DNA from: Diabrotica undecimpunctata
Lineage: Eukaryota; Arthropoda; Insecta; Coleoptera; Chrysomelidae
Assembly (NCBI RefSeq): GCF_040954645.1
Contig: NC_092807.1
Coordinates: 51,861,481 to 51,925,480, forward strand
Direction: 5' to 3'
DNA length: 64,000 nucleotides
Part shown: positions 31,753 to 44,003 of the stretch, piece by piece
Layout of the letters: every line of letters begins with the position of its first letter
How positions within the stretch are numbered: the first letter of the stretch is position 1
Notes under the pieces: model-generated
Told to the model about the DNA's origin: nothing
What the model saw: only the letters and a program-made list of their open reading frames with translations
Database searches by the model: none
Made by a program: the position numbers and the translations under genes

Positions 31753-33853
31753 ACTTTGATTAAATAAAGGCAGATATCGAGCACAGTTTTATTAATTAAA
31801 TCTTGCCCAAGTACTTTCGCTCCCTAGAGCATCTTCAGGGGCATCTGAAATAAGCCAAGAAACGTTTTTTTAAATGAAGAAAATGATTAACCTCGATAAA
31901 AACTCAAAGTTAATGGACGATAAAAGTTTTTTGTGATTAACGTTTTAGACTTACTTCGTCAATTTTGGGATATCCAACAATTGCAGAATGTCATAAACAT
32001 GAAATTAAACATAAAGTTGAACATAACATTACACTAGACAAGGACAAACAGTTTAATATTATTTTAAAAAGTCGAAGCTACATTCTGGTCGGCAACAGGA
32101 GAGAGAATGGCTCCCGGCATTAACGGAAATGTTAAGGTGACATGTGACATATGACAGCTTGGATGGGCAGTCACAATCATGTAGATGTGATCTGTACATT
32201 TCAAAATTCTACGTAACTAAGCATTGATCAAAGGTCCAACTGACACTAGTATAGGAAATTAACTGATGAAATATGACATATAGAATATATTAACTAACGT
32301 GGGGTTGGCCCACGGTTCGTAGACTTACTACGGTTGCCTCTTCCGACTGGGGTGGGGATGCTTGAGTTACGTCACCAGAGTACACAAGAATACAAAACCC
32401 ATTTATTATTACAGTTTGTTCGTGGTAATTATCTTTCAGTTTATTATTCACCGTTTCTTAAATATCTCAGTTTACTTTATATTTTTGTATTTGAAATCTT
32501 GGTGTTTTCTATAAAAACTTATTTTGAATTATTGAAGAAACGTTATTTATTGTAGTTGTACATCGTACCTATTGTCTTCGTATCTTTTTATAAGGTAGGT
32601 TGAAACTTTAAAATTTCATCGTCTATTAACGTAATAATAATGTTGATGAAATTTTAGAATGCCGGGCACAGGTTGTAGTGTGAGGGAAAGATATTAAAAA
32701 AATGGAAAAAAATAGTTATGTAATTGATTCAATAGTTAATCCAGTATTGATGGAAATTCAGTATACGCGACAAATTTTCAGTGTAAAATGGAGATTGAAG
32801 TCCTAGATTTACGTAAATCCTGCATTAACATTGGATAAACGTTAACAACCGGTTCTGATTAATTTTAAGTACCAAACTGCCTACATATCAACAGTTTTCC
32901 ATAATTAGGTATTATTATCCACTAGACATCTTTATTTCATAACTATCTTTACTATTTTCCACACATCAAAGACATAAAAACGACGATTAACTATTACTTT
33001 TGTTCTTGTTTTGTAATAGTTTATAAAACTAATGTTACGATTCAAACTACTGTACTCTCGTGACGTAATTGCGGGCTTAATGTTCATTGGTTAGTCGGAA
33101 GAAGCAACCGTAGTAAGTCTACGAACCGTGGGGCCAACCTGCGATTTTTGTGTAGCTGTAACAAGATATGACTGCTCCAGTATTGTCACGGTGACAAAAA
33201 GCAGTGATTTTTTTGAGCAGTTTAATCTTAACTGCTACCCTGCTACTATTGCTACCACTGCTACATACACACACGGTTAAACCGTGTCGCGACGAAACAT
33301 TCTGGGTGGGAGTAAGTAAACGTTGTCACTGTCGCAAATACGATCTATGGACCAGCGCAACGTCTTGTGTAGCGTACACTGCACTGCTATATTATTCCAA
33401 CTGAAGCGGACTGCGACTGTGACAGCGTTGTAGCAGTGACAAAGTAGCAGTTCGTGAAATCGCAACCCACCACTAATTTCCGTTAATACCGGGAGCCATT
33501 CTCTCTCCTGTTGCCGACCAGAATGTAGCTTCGACTTTTTTAAATAATTTTAAACTGTTTGTCCTTGTCTAGTGTAGTGTTATATTCAACTTTATGTTTA
33601 ATTTTATGTTTATGACATTCTGCAATTGTTGTATAGCCCAAAACTGACGAAGTAAGTCTAAAACGTTAATCACAAAAGACTTTTATCATCCATTAACTTC
33701 GAGTTTTTATCGAGGTTAATCAATTTCTTCATTTAAAAAAACGTTTCTTGGCTTATTTTAGATGCCCCTGAAGATGCTCTAGGGAGCGAAAGTACTTTGG
33801 CAAGATTTAATTAATAAAATTGTGCTTGATATCTGCCTTTATTTTATCAAAGT
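31753..33853. mobile_element. 2.1-kb long-inverted-repeat element upstream of GH48
   Basis: The left arm 31,753-32,130 (gaactttgattaaataaagg...) is the near-exact inverse of the right arm 33,480-33,853. Both arms carry an outward-facing hammerhead-like hairpin (31,815-31,838 minus; 33,768-33,791 plus). No transposase frame is visible between them, so it is non-autonomous or a foldback. A second inverted pair (about 32,299-32,349 and 33,088-33,143) lies inside and looks like a nested element. The right end is about 150 bp before the GH48 start codon. Confidence 0.8.
32296..33143. repeat. Nested inverted-repeat unit, about 52-bp arms
   Basis: The left arm (ggttggcccacggttcgtag onward) and the right arm (...ctacgaaccgtggggccaac) are inverse copies with a few differences, separated by about 740 bp without coding motifs. 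It looks like an independent MITE inside the larger inverted-repeat element. Confidence 0.65.
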
Positions 33854-33990
33854 TCATTAATTCGAGCATATCAAAATAAGATTGTATTGCAGTAAATCTT
33901 TTATACACATTGAATTATTTTTTTAAACACAGTACATCTACTAATATTTTTATATCGTATATTTTTAATAACAGATAATTTTATTGCTTT

Positions 33991-33993
33991 TAG
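33991..33993 (+). promoter_or_regulatory. Probable 3' splice site in GH48 5' UTR
   Basis: ttttattgcttttag followed by gtaacaagaaaaa and the start codon 13 nt later fits an insect acceptor site. It implies an untranslated first exon further upstream, with an intron that would hold the inverted-repeat element. The first exon was not identified. Confidence 0.5.
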
Positions 33994-34006
33994 GTAACAA
34001 GAAAAA

Positions 34007-35929
34007 ATGACGCCATTGTATTTACTTGTCCTTGTGGTGATTTTAAATTATGGAAGCTGCGAGAGTGTTTACAAACAAAGATTCCTGGAACAGTATAATA
34101 AAATGCACGACCCTAGTAATGGATACTTTTCTTCAAAAGGCATACCATACCACGCTGTTGAAACTCTAGTTGTAGAATCGTCTGATTATGGCCATGAGAC
34201 AACATCGGAAGCACACAGTTACTATATTTGGTTAGAAGCTATGTATGGTGGTATTACAAATAACTTTTCAAGATTTAATGAAGCGTGGGAAATAATGGAG
34301 AAATATATAATTCCTGTACATGAAAGTCAACCTAACACTAATCTGTACAATCCATTACATCCTGCTGGTTATGGTCCAGAAAAAGAATATCCAGAAGACT
34401 ATCCCGTAGAACCAGTTGATCCTCCAGCTCCAGTTGGAATCGATCCCTTGTATCAAGAATTAGTAGATACTTACGGAACTAGTGATATTTACGCAATGCA
34501 CTGGTTGACAGATGTAGATAACGTTTATGGCTTTGGTAATAGTCCTGGAAATTGTGAACTTGGTCCTAATGAGCCTGGACCATCTTTTATCAATACATAT
34601 CAAAGAGGACCTAGAGAAAATGCCTGGAAAACAATCCCCCAACCAACTTGTGATTCTCATAAATATGGTGGTCCAGAAGGATTTGGTCCTTTGTTTTCTA
34701 CAGGGGATCATGCTCCTAATTGGAAATATTCTGTTGCTCCAGATGCAGATGCTAGAGCCATTGCTGCGGCATTTTGGGCTTCAAGATGGGCAACTAAAAG
34801 TGGCCAATTATCACAGATAACTAATACTTTACAAAAGGCTGGTAAATTGGGGGATTATTTAAGATATTGCTTTTTCGATAAAAATTTTAAGAGAATTGGT
34901 AATTGTATAGATCCTTATAAATGTCCAGGAGGTACTGGTAAGGATAGTGCTCATTACTTATTAGGATGGTATTTTGGATGGGGAGGATCATTAGCTTCAG
35001 AATATGGATATTCGTGGAGAATTGGAGAAGGTGTCGCTCATTTTGGTTACCAAAATCCTATGGCAGCCTATGCCTTAATTACCGAACCTAATATGACTCC
35101 TAAAGGTGCAACTGCAGTTGAAGATTGGCAAATATCTTTAGACCGACAATTAGAATTGTATGAGTATCTCCAATCCGTTGAAGGTGCATTTGCAGGTGGT
35201 GTTTCTAATAGCTGGAATGGTAGATACGAGCAACCTCCTGAAGAATTAATGGAGAATACTTTCCACGGAATGTTTTATAATTGGGAACCTGTTGCATACG
35301 ATCCTCCATCAAATCAATGGTTTGGAATGCAGCCTTGGTCTACTGATCGTTTAGCACAATATTATTATATAACTGGGGATGATAAAGCTAAAAAAATTTT
35401 GGATAAATGGGTATCTTGGATTATCGCAAACACTTACTTTGAAGGGGAAGATTATAGGATTCCAAGTACATTGGACTGGGTTGGAGTACCTCCTAACGTT
35501 CATTGTAAGGTAGTTTACTATGGAAACGGGGTAGGACCAGCAGCAGCTACCGCCAGAACATTATCCTATTATGCCGCTAAAGCTAATCACGTCGAAGCAA
35601 AGAATCTCGCTAAAAAAATACTTGACAGTTTATGGAATTTGCATCGCACGCCATTAGGAATTTCAGTGGAAGAACAACCTGAGATTCACTTTAACCAATC
35701 TGTTTATGTTCCAAAAGATTTTCATGGAGTTTATCCCAATGGTGACGTTATTGATTCAAATTCAACCTTTATTAGTTTAAGATCATTTTATAAAAAGGAT
35801 CCGCAGTGGTACAAGATCGAAAATTATATGAACGGTGGTCCTGCACCAAAGTTTACGTATCATAGATTCTGGGACCAAACAGATGTTGCTTTAGGTTTTG
35901 GAGTTTATGGTCTTTTGTTTGATGAATAA
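34007..35929 (+). CDS. Glycoside hydrolase family 48 protein, secreted
   Basis: Intact 640-residue frame in one exon from ATG 34,007 to TAA 35,929. Residues 1 to about 18 form a signal peptide (MTPLYLLVLVVILNYGSC), so it is secreted, probably into the gut. The rest covers the full GH48 domain. Motifs include GIPYHAVETLVVES, SDYGHETTSEA (Glu57 and Glu68, spaced as Glu44 and the catalytic acid Glu55 of clostridial CelF), PNWKYSVAPDADAR (Asp246/Asp248, the region of the proposed base) and YLLGWYFGWGG. Bacterial members are reducing-end cellulases; leaf-beetle members have been reported with chitinase activity or a diapause link, so the substrate here is open. AATAAA overlaps the stop codon (35,925-35,930). 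No carbohydrate-binding module or dockerin is present. An unspliced coding region fits a bacterial origin (inference). Confidence 0.96.
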   Translation: MTPLYLLVLVVILNYGSCESVYKQRFLEQYNKMHDPSNGYFSSKGIPYHAVETLVVESSDYGHETTSEAHSYYIWLEAMYGGITNNFSRFNEAWEIMEKYIIPVHESQPNTNLYNPLHPAGYGPEKEYPEDYPVEPVDPPAPVGIDPLYQELVDTYGTSDIYAMHWLTDVDNVYGFGNSPGNCELGPNEPGPSFINTYQRGPRENAWKTIPQPTCDSHKYGGPEGFGPLFSTGDHAPNWKYSVAPDADARAIAAAFWASRWATKSGQLSQITNTLQKAGKLGDYLRYCFFDKNFKRIGNCIDPYKCPGGTGKDSAHYLLGWYFGWGGSLASEYGYSWRIGEGVAHFGYQNPMAAYALITEPNMTPKGATAVEDWQISLDRQLELYEYLQSVEGAFAGGVSNSWNGRYEQPPEELMENTFHGMFYNWEPVAYDPPSNQWFGMQPWSTDRLAQYYYITGDDKAKKILDKWVSWIIANTYFEGEDYRIPSTLDWVGVPPNVHCKVVYYGNGVGPAAATARTLSYYAAKANHVEAKNLAKKILDSLWNLHRTPLGISVEEQPEIHFNQSVYVPKDFHGVYPNGDVIDSNSTFISLRSFYKKDPQWYKIENYMNGGPAPKFTYHRFWDQTDVALGFGVYGLLFDE

Positions 35930-35930
35930 A

Positions 35931-36701
35931 TAGTGTTTGATTTATAACAAATTTTTATTAAATCGTTTATTATCACTTTTGTTCTTAGTGTTAAATTATT
36001 TTTAAAAAATAATTTCTTGATATTTAGAATGTTGCAAGGATCGTGCAGATTTTGATCAAACTAACTTTGATGAAAATCATGTTTTTATCATTTATTAATT
36101 ATCTGCTTCGTTAGATATAGTTTCGACTATATAGTTTCGAGAGTTCATATGAATGTTAACTTATTACTTCTTACTGGTTGGTTATTCTGATCACGAAATA
36201 TCGAAAATATTCTGGAATACATGGAGACATCTCTAAAATATCAATGATATTTGAAGAGTGAGAGCTACGCTAACAGGACAAGAAAATTTTCTGAATTGTC
36301 TGAATTGTGAAGATAAACTAGTCTTAACCAACGACAGGAGGATTCAGAAAACATTATGAATAACCAATATATCAAAGGCTTTAAATGCAATACTACTATT
36401 CATTCATATGCCAACGTTGCACTTTAGCACTATTTAACGAGTAAATACTCCGATAGGATCTGCACGAAGCAAATATGGAAAGAAATATGAAATTTGACTC
36501 AATATCAATATACAACAGTGAGCAAATGGAATGTAAGACATAAGACTCGAAGCGGAAAGATATGACGCTATGGAAACAATGGAATACTTGGAACTCAAAG
36601 TGTTGGAATGAAGTAAAATGAAATGGAAAAATACAAATTTCTCTGATATTAAGAAACTTCTTTGAAGCCTTCAACAAGTTTCAACATGTACAGTAGAAAC
36701 C
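35931..36701. other. GH48 3' flank, no gene recognised
   Basis: AT-rich flank with the GH48 transcript end near its start. Nothing further is supported. Confidence 0.4.
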
Positions 36702-37215
36702 TTGTACTTACTTACTTACTTACTCCGTTACAACCCTTCGTGGGTTTTAGCCGACTCGACAACATGCCTCCACTGTTTTCTGTCTTGAGCAACCTCCATC
36801 CAATTCTTCACGCCCATAGTGCTTAGGTCTCCTGCTATATTATTTCGCCCAGGAGACGAGGGCGTCCGCGTGGTCTCCTTCCAGTTGGAACTTCCTCCCA
36901 GACCAGTCTTACTGTTCGTTCGTCAGAATGTCTTCTAAGGTGTCCTGCCCATTGGAGTCTTCTGGACTTTATTTCTTTTATAATGTTGGCGTCTGGGTAA
37001 AGTTCTTCGAGCTCTTTGTTAGTTCTTATCCTATATTGTCCTGATGCTTCATCCAGCGCAGGGCCAAAGATCTTCCTTAGGATTTTTCTTTCCCAAACAC
37101 ATAGTCTCTATTCTTTTGCCTTTGTTATCGTCCACGTTTCGCTTCCATACATCACACCGGGTCGTATGATTGTTTTATAGACCTGTATCTTTGTACTGAT
37201 CCTAAAATTGTACTT
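36702..37215 (-). mobile_element. 5'-truncated RTE-type LINE with (TAAG)n tail
   Basis: ttgtactt occurs at 36,702-36,709 and 37,208-37,215, a likely 8-bp target duplication. In the minus sense the copy encodes [52 protein letters not shown] and GRRPRGRPR, the C-terminal part of an RTE/BovB-like RT. It ends in four tandem taag units, plus-strand cttacttacttac. One stop interrupts the frame. Confidence 0.75.
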
Positions 37216-37797
37216 GTACTGGTACTAAACCTTTTACTGGTCAATGTAATAATGGTGCTGGTTCAAAAAAAAAGCAAAATACACTAAATGTTATAGGTAA
37301 TGGATTTTGACTAGAGCTATGACCTTGCAAATAACAGGTAAACTTGTGTACTGCATCGGCGTGACTAACAGCTCTTGTCAAAATCCATTACCTCTAATAG
37401 CATACAGGTATATTCAGCTAGAAATATTAAAGACAAAATAAATAAGTTTTACGATCAAGTAATCATCTTCAAAAACCCTAGATTTTAATTACGAATTGAA
37501 AAAGTAAGATGACAAAGGTTAGAAAACTAGATTGGACTGGAAGTATTAAAGTAACGAATGGAAATGGAGAGAAACTGCATATTTTGAAGAAAAAACGATT
37601 TCATTTGTGAAAACGAACACCGAACAACTAAGTACCCGACAGAAAAGGTGGTAAAATTATATCGAATTAAACTAATTACATAATGGTAAATAAGAAAAAC
37701 GAAAAGAACTGTTGTCGTCAAAACATATCCGGGGTGTAACAAGGTAGGGAGTTGATACCACGTATTGGATATGACGAAATCGTGGTCATTACAAAAT
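37216..37797. other. No gene recognised
   Basis: Unannotated AT-rich interval between two LINE fragments. Confidence 0.4.
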
Positions 37798-38305
37798 TCA
37801 ATTAGTAACTATACCTACTATATAGTCACCTACCGCATTACCACATCTACCCCTACCGACTTTAGCATTAAGATTGACCATTATGATGTTCATATCGTTT
37901 TTCTTTGTGACCTTTAATGCGTCCTTTATGTCTTTATAGAAATCTAAAACTTCAGTTTCCGGTTTATCAGATGTGGGTGCGTAAACTTGGATTAGATTTA
38001 TATTAATAGGTTGACCGGCTAACTTCACTATGATTACTCTGTTTGAAACGGGTATGTAATCTATAACAGACATCGCAATTCTATTATCAAGCACTATTGC
38101 AACTTCATGCCTGTGGTAATTATCTGTGGCGTCGCTACCGGAATAGTACCCTGTAAAGTTGTCTTTGTGAGAAATACCTGAGCCAAACCACCTCAATTCA
38201 CTTACACCCATTGTTTTCACTTCTAAGCGCCGCATTTCTTTGAGCAGGTTATGTAACTTTCCTGGGATGCACAAACTATTGATGTTCCATGTCGCTACTT
38301 TATGA
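37798..38305 (-). pseudogene. RTE-type apurinic endonuclease fragment
   Basis: The minus strand from about 38,305 encodes VATWNINSLCIPGKLHNLL, LEVKTMGVSELRWFGSG, RVIIVKLAGQPININLIQVY and NIIMVNLNAKVGRG, the N-terminal endonuclease half of an RTE-like LINE. The G-D-x-N core reads V-N-L-N here, so the catalytic aspartate is lost. The RT is absent downstream. Confidence 0.8.
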
Positions 38306-38700
38306 ATAACATTTTGAAGTTAAACCCGGAGGATTTTTAGCACCCTCGGACCATCTCTGTCCAGGACTGAGAGCCTTTGCTTCAATTTTCTGCGACATAT
38401 AAGATCATTATTCCAGGGATATCCGTAGGGATCTTTAATGTAGTGGTTTCCCCTTATCTTCTACATCTTTATGTTGTTGGCCAAATTTTGGTTCATCCGC
38501 CTTCGGGGTCGATTTCTCAACCCTAGGACAAAAAGGTGCCCTACCACTTACCAACTCCTACGCCCGAAGCCGTTGGTCAGTAACTGGGGGACTGCTTATA
38601 GCGGCAATCACTCGGTGAAATTTTTCGCTATATCTGGCTACCCTCACTTAGATTAGCCTGCAGATCAATGCAGTTGCCCGGGGTGTGGCACGTGGAGTCA
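38306..38700 (-). mobile_element. Probable 5' UTR of RTE-like LINE
   Basis: This stretch lies directly upstream of the endonuclease fragment in the sense direction and is GC-richer than its flanks, so it is probably the element's 5' region. This rests on adjacency only. Confidence 0.4.
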
Positions 38701-40257
38701 TAAGTGAAAGTTAGGTGTCTTATGAGGACCAGTTATCAAGAACCATCTCCCGTCTATGACGCTCGAAGTGGTCGTTCCAATAAAAGGTACTACCTCTATA
38801 ACACAACCCTACACCCCGGTGGTACATACAAATATGCAAAACGAAAATCCATTTGTAGTAACTCGACTATACCATTATTTTTCAGATTATACCATGATTT
38901 CAGAGCAGTAACCTATGTAAGCAGTATTCGACTAAGTAAAAAAGGGAGATGCAGTTGTAACAAATATTAGAACTATAAAATATTCACCACAAGGTATTCA
39001 CCACCAAGTTGAGATTTGGTGAAAATTGGATTGAACTGCCTTGTCGAATAAATAAGAATGTGAATTTCGCAGATCTGCCGAGGCTTTACACAAATAGAAT
39101 AGCATTCTATTTTCGAATTTGCAGTATTTAAAAAATACCCTTGATTCGAATTACCACTCTTTTATGACAATCTTCCACACTATGTTATTTTAAGTCATAT
39201 CACATTACAGTTGTACTAACTTGTTTTTATATTTATGCAATTTTATTTTAGAATGAAATTTTAATTATTGTTGTTGCAAAGTGAGGCTATTTTTTATTTC
39301 TAACGTAATAAAAAACACTAAGTTTTATGTTAAATGTTTTTCAATAATATTGATCTGTATTTCATTATTAATATATTTCTTATGTGTGTTATATATTTTT
39401 ATACATAAATCAATAACTAAAGCTTTTTATTAATTTTTTCCAATCCAGCGTTACAAATAAAGCCACGTAACTCCATAGGCATGGCTCATTCCAAAAGAAG
39501 AAAAACCTTTAACTCCAAATTTTCTGTATTATTAGCTATATCCGCTAGTTTGTGAAATTAAAGTTGTTATAATTCAGTATATGACTTAAAAACTTAAAAT
39601 ATAGTTGTTTAATCGTTTTTCTTTACCAAATGAAAGATATCCGTGAAATCGTTACAGTTTTTAGGCTCTCCTTAAAAATTAAGGAAAATAGAGTTTTTCT
39701 TTTGTTGACGACGATATGTATTTAGTGCAGTGCAGTGCCACGTTTTTTGTATAGTGTATGACTCACAATTTCTTTTTGTATATCTGAACTTGGCTCTTTA
39801 CTTGGCTGAACTTTTAAGAAATAAAAATTGTTAATTTGTAGCAATTATTTGTTTATTATCCTCTTATAATCTTCCTTTCTTTTGGTAAATAATAAAATTC
39901 TGACAGGAATGTAGAGCGATAATGTAACGTAAGTGTGTTTGTTTCTTTTTCTTTCTTTCTTAAACCAATCTTTCCATATGTCAAGTGTCGAGTTTTCCTC
40001 GTCCCTCGAAAAAAAAAAGGACTAGGTAGCATGCCCGGGTATCTCTTATGGGAGTGACAGTCCTCTGAAATTTGTATTTCCTAAGGACACCAGAGGGCGT
40101 AGCATTCATAGCAAAGCTTCGTGACTGCGCAATACCGCAACCAACAAAACAAGTACGCCATTTTTATTGTGGTTTCGACACAGTGTTTCGAGTTGTATTA
40201 TTTGCGATTAAATAATTGTTTGTTTTTTTATTTATTTATAAATATATTTAAATAATT
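38701..40257. other. No gene recognised
   Basis: No supported coding region. At 40,077-40,105 a tttcctaaggacaccagaggg segment has a near copy at 40,976-41,004, so a related direct repeat brackets the THAP copy. Confidence 0.4.
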
Positions 40258-40799
40258 ACGGTTTTTAACTGTTGCGTTAATGGTTGTAATAATTACAATA
40301 AGGATGCTCAAATGCATATTTTTCCAAAAGATAGGGCGGTAAGTAGAAAATGCTGATATAAGATTTTATTTATTTTTTAATAATTGCCTTAAAATGTCCG
40401 ATGTTGTCCCAAACTTCTTTCTTTCACGTTATGATGTGTATTAGAATTGTTGCCGATATAGAATTAGGTAAAAGTTTTTTAGGAATTAAAATTGTCGCCA
40501 TTAAAAATGTGGCAATTCTTCAATGTTTCAAGAACTTTTTCTACAAAACTTTTGTTTATTTGTTCTTTTGTAAAGCACCTCTAGAAATATACTATGTAAC
40601 ATTATTTCACAGAAAATATTAAAAATAAACTATTTATTTTTTAGCTTTATGATATTTGGATTAACAAAAGTGGCAGAGAAGACTTGCACAATTCATTTTG
40701 GACCAGAAGCCCGCTATGTTGGATTGAGATATAAGTCCACCTTGAAATGTGATGCTATTCCTTCTCTGTTTCTGTGTTGTAATTTATAGAAACTACAGA
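40258..40799 (+). pseudogene. Two-exon THAP zinc-finger domain, broken
   Basis: Exon 1 (40,258-40,338) encodes VFNCCVNGCNNYNKDAQMHI and FPKDRA, the start of a THAP C2CH finger, and ends at a consensus donor (GCG/GTAAGT). After a 306-nt intron ending TTTTTTAG, exon 2 (40,645-40,799) continues in phase with LYDIWINKSGRED. Shifting one frame near 40,678 gives KTCTIHFGPEARY (the CxxH pair) and CDAIPSLF, matching the AVPTIF box. The position where THAP proteins start with Met reads ACG, not ATG. An out-of-frame break plus loss of the start codon make it a pseudogene. THAP domains occur in P-element transposases and host DNA-binding proteins; which source applies is unclear. Confidence 0.68.
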
Positions 40800-41480
40800 A
40801 TAGCCACTGTTTAACCAACTACATTTAAATACATGTAATTAATGTTTATATAAAAACGTAAAAAAGAAAATAAAGTAGAAAAAGAATCAACGTTTGTTTT
40901 ATTTTTGTAATCAAACCCTCAATATTAATCTTTATATTTGAAGAATTACGAGAAGATTTTTTAAAAAGATGTTGCTTTCCTAAGGCCGCCAGATGGCGCA
41001 TTGTCCAGAAATAACCTACACAGTTTCCTATCTATTCAGTAATATATATTCTTTATCTATGCTAGGTAGAGCCCTTTATTTCCCCCCTCACTTTTAGTAC
41101 CAAATGTCATTTCCATTTGTACGTTTCAATTTCCATTTTTTAATCTAAATATACGCCATCCTAGATCTAGACCCACATCCCAAAGCTTACGTTGTATCCT
41201 CCCAAAACCCCTTGCAGATGGAATTCCCCTTTCTCCTTTAACCCCCTTATCCCTTCCGCGCAAGTCACGTTACAACATGTATGTTTAGAGGCGGAAGGTA
41301 TAGCAGTGCTTATAAAGCTTGCACTGAGTTACCGCCTTTGGTTACATTGTTTTGTTTCACCAAACAAGCGCAGAATTAGGGTTCTGAAAACCATCTTATA
41401 TGACGCGATGATTTTATATTTCATGTTTTGCCAGAAGGCCATGGTAAATCCATAGAGTCATTGTTATTTTGGTAGTAATG
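40800..41480. other. No gene recognised
   Basis: Contains a possible poly(A) signal (aataaa near 40,870) after the THAP copy. Nothing else is supported. Confidence 0.4.
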
Positions 41481-42105
41481 ATTACGAAATAGGTCCTCCA
41501 CTCAGGTTATTATCAAAAATAATTTTGAAATCTTTAATCTCTTACGAGAATATTACTTTATTGATTTCAGATATTTTTCAACAAATCAGTATAGTTATTA
41601 GAAGTAATAGGTTTGAATGCTCGTTGGTTAAATAAAAAGGTATGTATTTAAATAAACATGTCTAAATGGAAGAAAATAATGTTTATTATAAACTATACAT
41701 TAAATCAGTTGAACATAATCATTATAATTTATACATATTGCGTTTTTTACATCTGCCAAAAATAAATACAACACACAATCTTTTTATGATAAATAATACG
41801 ATAATAATTACGAAATGGGCCTTCCACTCAAGTTACTATCAACAATAATTTTGAAATCTTTAATCTCTTACGAGAATATTACTCTATTGATTTCAGATAT
41901 TTTTCAACAAATCAGTATAGTTATTAGAAGTAATAGGTTTTAAGTAATGCTCTTTGGTTAAATAAAAAGGTATGTATTTAAATAAAAATTCTAAATGAAA
42001 GAAAATAATGTTTATTATAAACTATACACTAAATCAGTTGAACATAATCATTATCATTTATACATAATGCGTTTTTTACATCTGCCAAAAATAAATACAA
42101 CACAT
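41481..42105. repeat. Tandem duplication, two copies of about 297 bp
   Basis: Copy 1 (41,481-41,776) and copy 2 (41,807-42,105) are about 95% alike by eye at an offset of 326 bp, separated by about 30 bp. Each carries one short frame without recognisable motifs. It looks like a local segmental duplication. Confidence 0.92.
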
Positions 42106-42165
42106 GTTTTTGCATTTCTACCGCACGAAACCTTTTTTATTCGATTCTATACATTTTTTTCAGTT

Positions 42166-43128
<963 letters not shown>

Positions 43129-43322
43129 AACTAATAAGAAAGGATAAATATGAACTACTTCGGTTGATCATCGAAGGAAAACTCAGAGGAAAAGGTTAAT
43201 AGAAAGAAGACAGAATAATTGGATCAATGATTTACGTCAAGGTCTCGGCAAAACATCATTCGAAATCTTCGGAGCAGCTATTTCACGTACAGCTATAGCC
43301 AAATGCATCGCCAACCTTTGAA
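43129..43322 (+). pseudogene. LINE RT C-terminal fragment
   Basis: Plus-strand DKYELLRLIIEGKLRGK, then after a frameshift ERRQNNWINDLRQGLGKTS and FGAAISRTAIAKCIANL with a stop, align by eye with the C terminus at 52,255-52,454. Only about 64 codons remain. Confidence 0.65.
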
Positions 43323-43987
43323 GTAAGGTCGCAACAAGATGATATCTAGGCTGCAACAGCTAATAAACAAAGCAGAGATTCTTACTGGTTTATCAATTCC
43401 GGAAATATAACAATTCTCACACGGAAAATACAACTAATTTTATCTTTAGGGGACATTTGGTGCAGAAGTACTATGCATTATATTTCGCCGGCGAAATGTA
43501 ATGTAAAGAAGTACAAAGTACAGATTTCCCGTAATGCAGTTAAGGTGTTAAAATACTTATTTCTCAGTCAATAAAATTGAATAGGTTAAAAAGTAAATAG
43601 CTTCCAGACAGACTTAATGACAATAATGACTAACAGGTAATAGTTTTTAAAACATCTAATTGAAATGTCAAATGAGGTCAACACAGGTGTCAAATTTATA
43701 TCAAAACTACTGTCAACCAATCAAATTTTCCAGTTATATAACCACAGAATAATAAACAATCAGAATGCCCACTCTGCTTGTCAAGATAGGTACGCGCATA
43801 TCGTTCGCACAGACGGAATCAGCCATGTTTTAAACGGAACCAGTGCTGTTCAGTGCAATTTTATCATGTGTGCATAGAAAAATTAACCACGTTTAATTTA
43901 TTTCCGGCAACCATAGACATAATATGCACTATTTTAGTCGTACTTTTAGTTGAAGAATAGATTAAATTATTTCAAATTTACTAAATT
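43323..43987. other. No gene; outer arm of an inverted pair
   Basis: At about 43,730-43,774 the string cagttatataaccacagaat and what follows is the diverged inverse of about 46,874-46,916, so the composite at 44-46.8 kb sits inside an older inverted repeat. Confidence 0.45.
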
Positions 43988-44003
43988 ATTAATCTCTAAA
44001 AAT

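Noticed and set aside
33640..33670. Second ctgacga string as a hammerhead core in the 33-kb arm
   Set aside because: It is not followed by a hairpin and GAAA.
34007..35929. GH48 gene as bacterial contamination
   Set aside because: Insect retroelements and a eukaryotic-style acceptor and poly(A) signal lie in the same contiguous sequence, and the family is known from beetles.
38704..38970. 88-codon plus-strand frame
   Set aside because: No motif, no splice or codon evidence.
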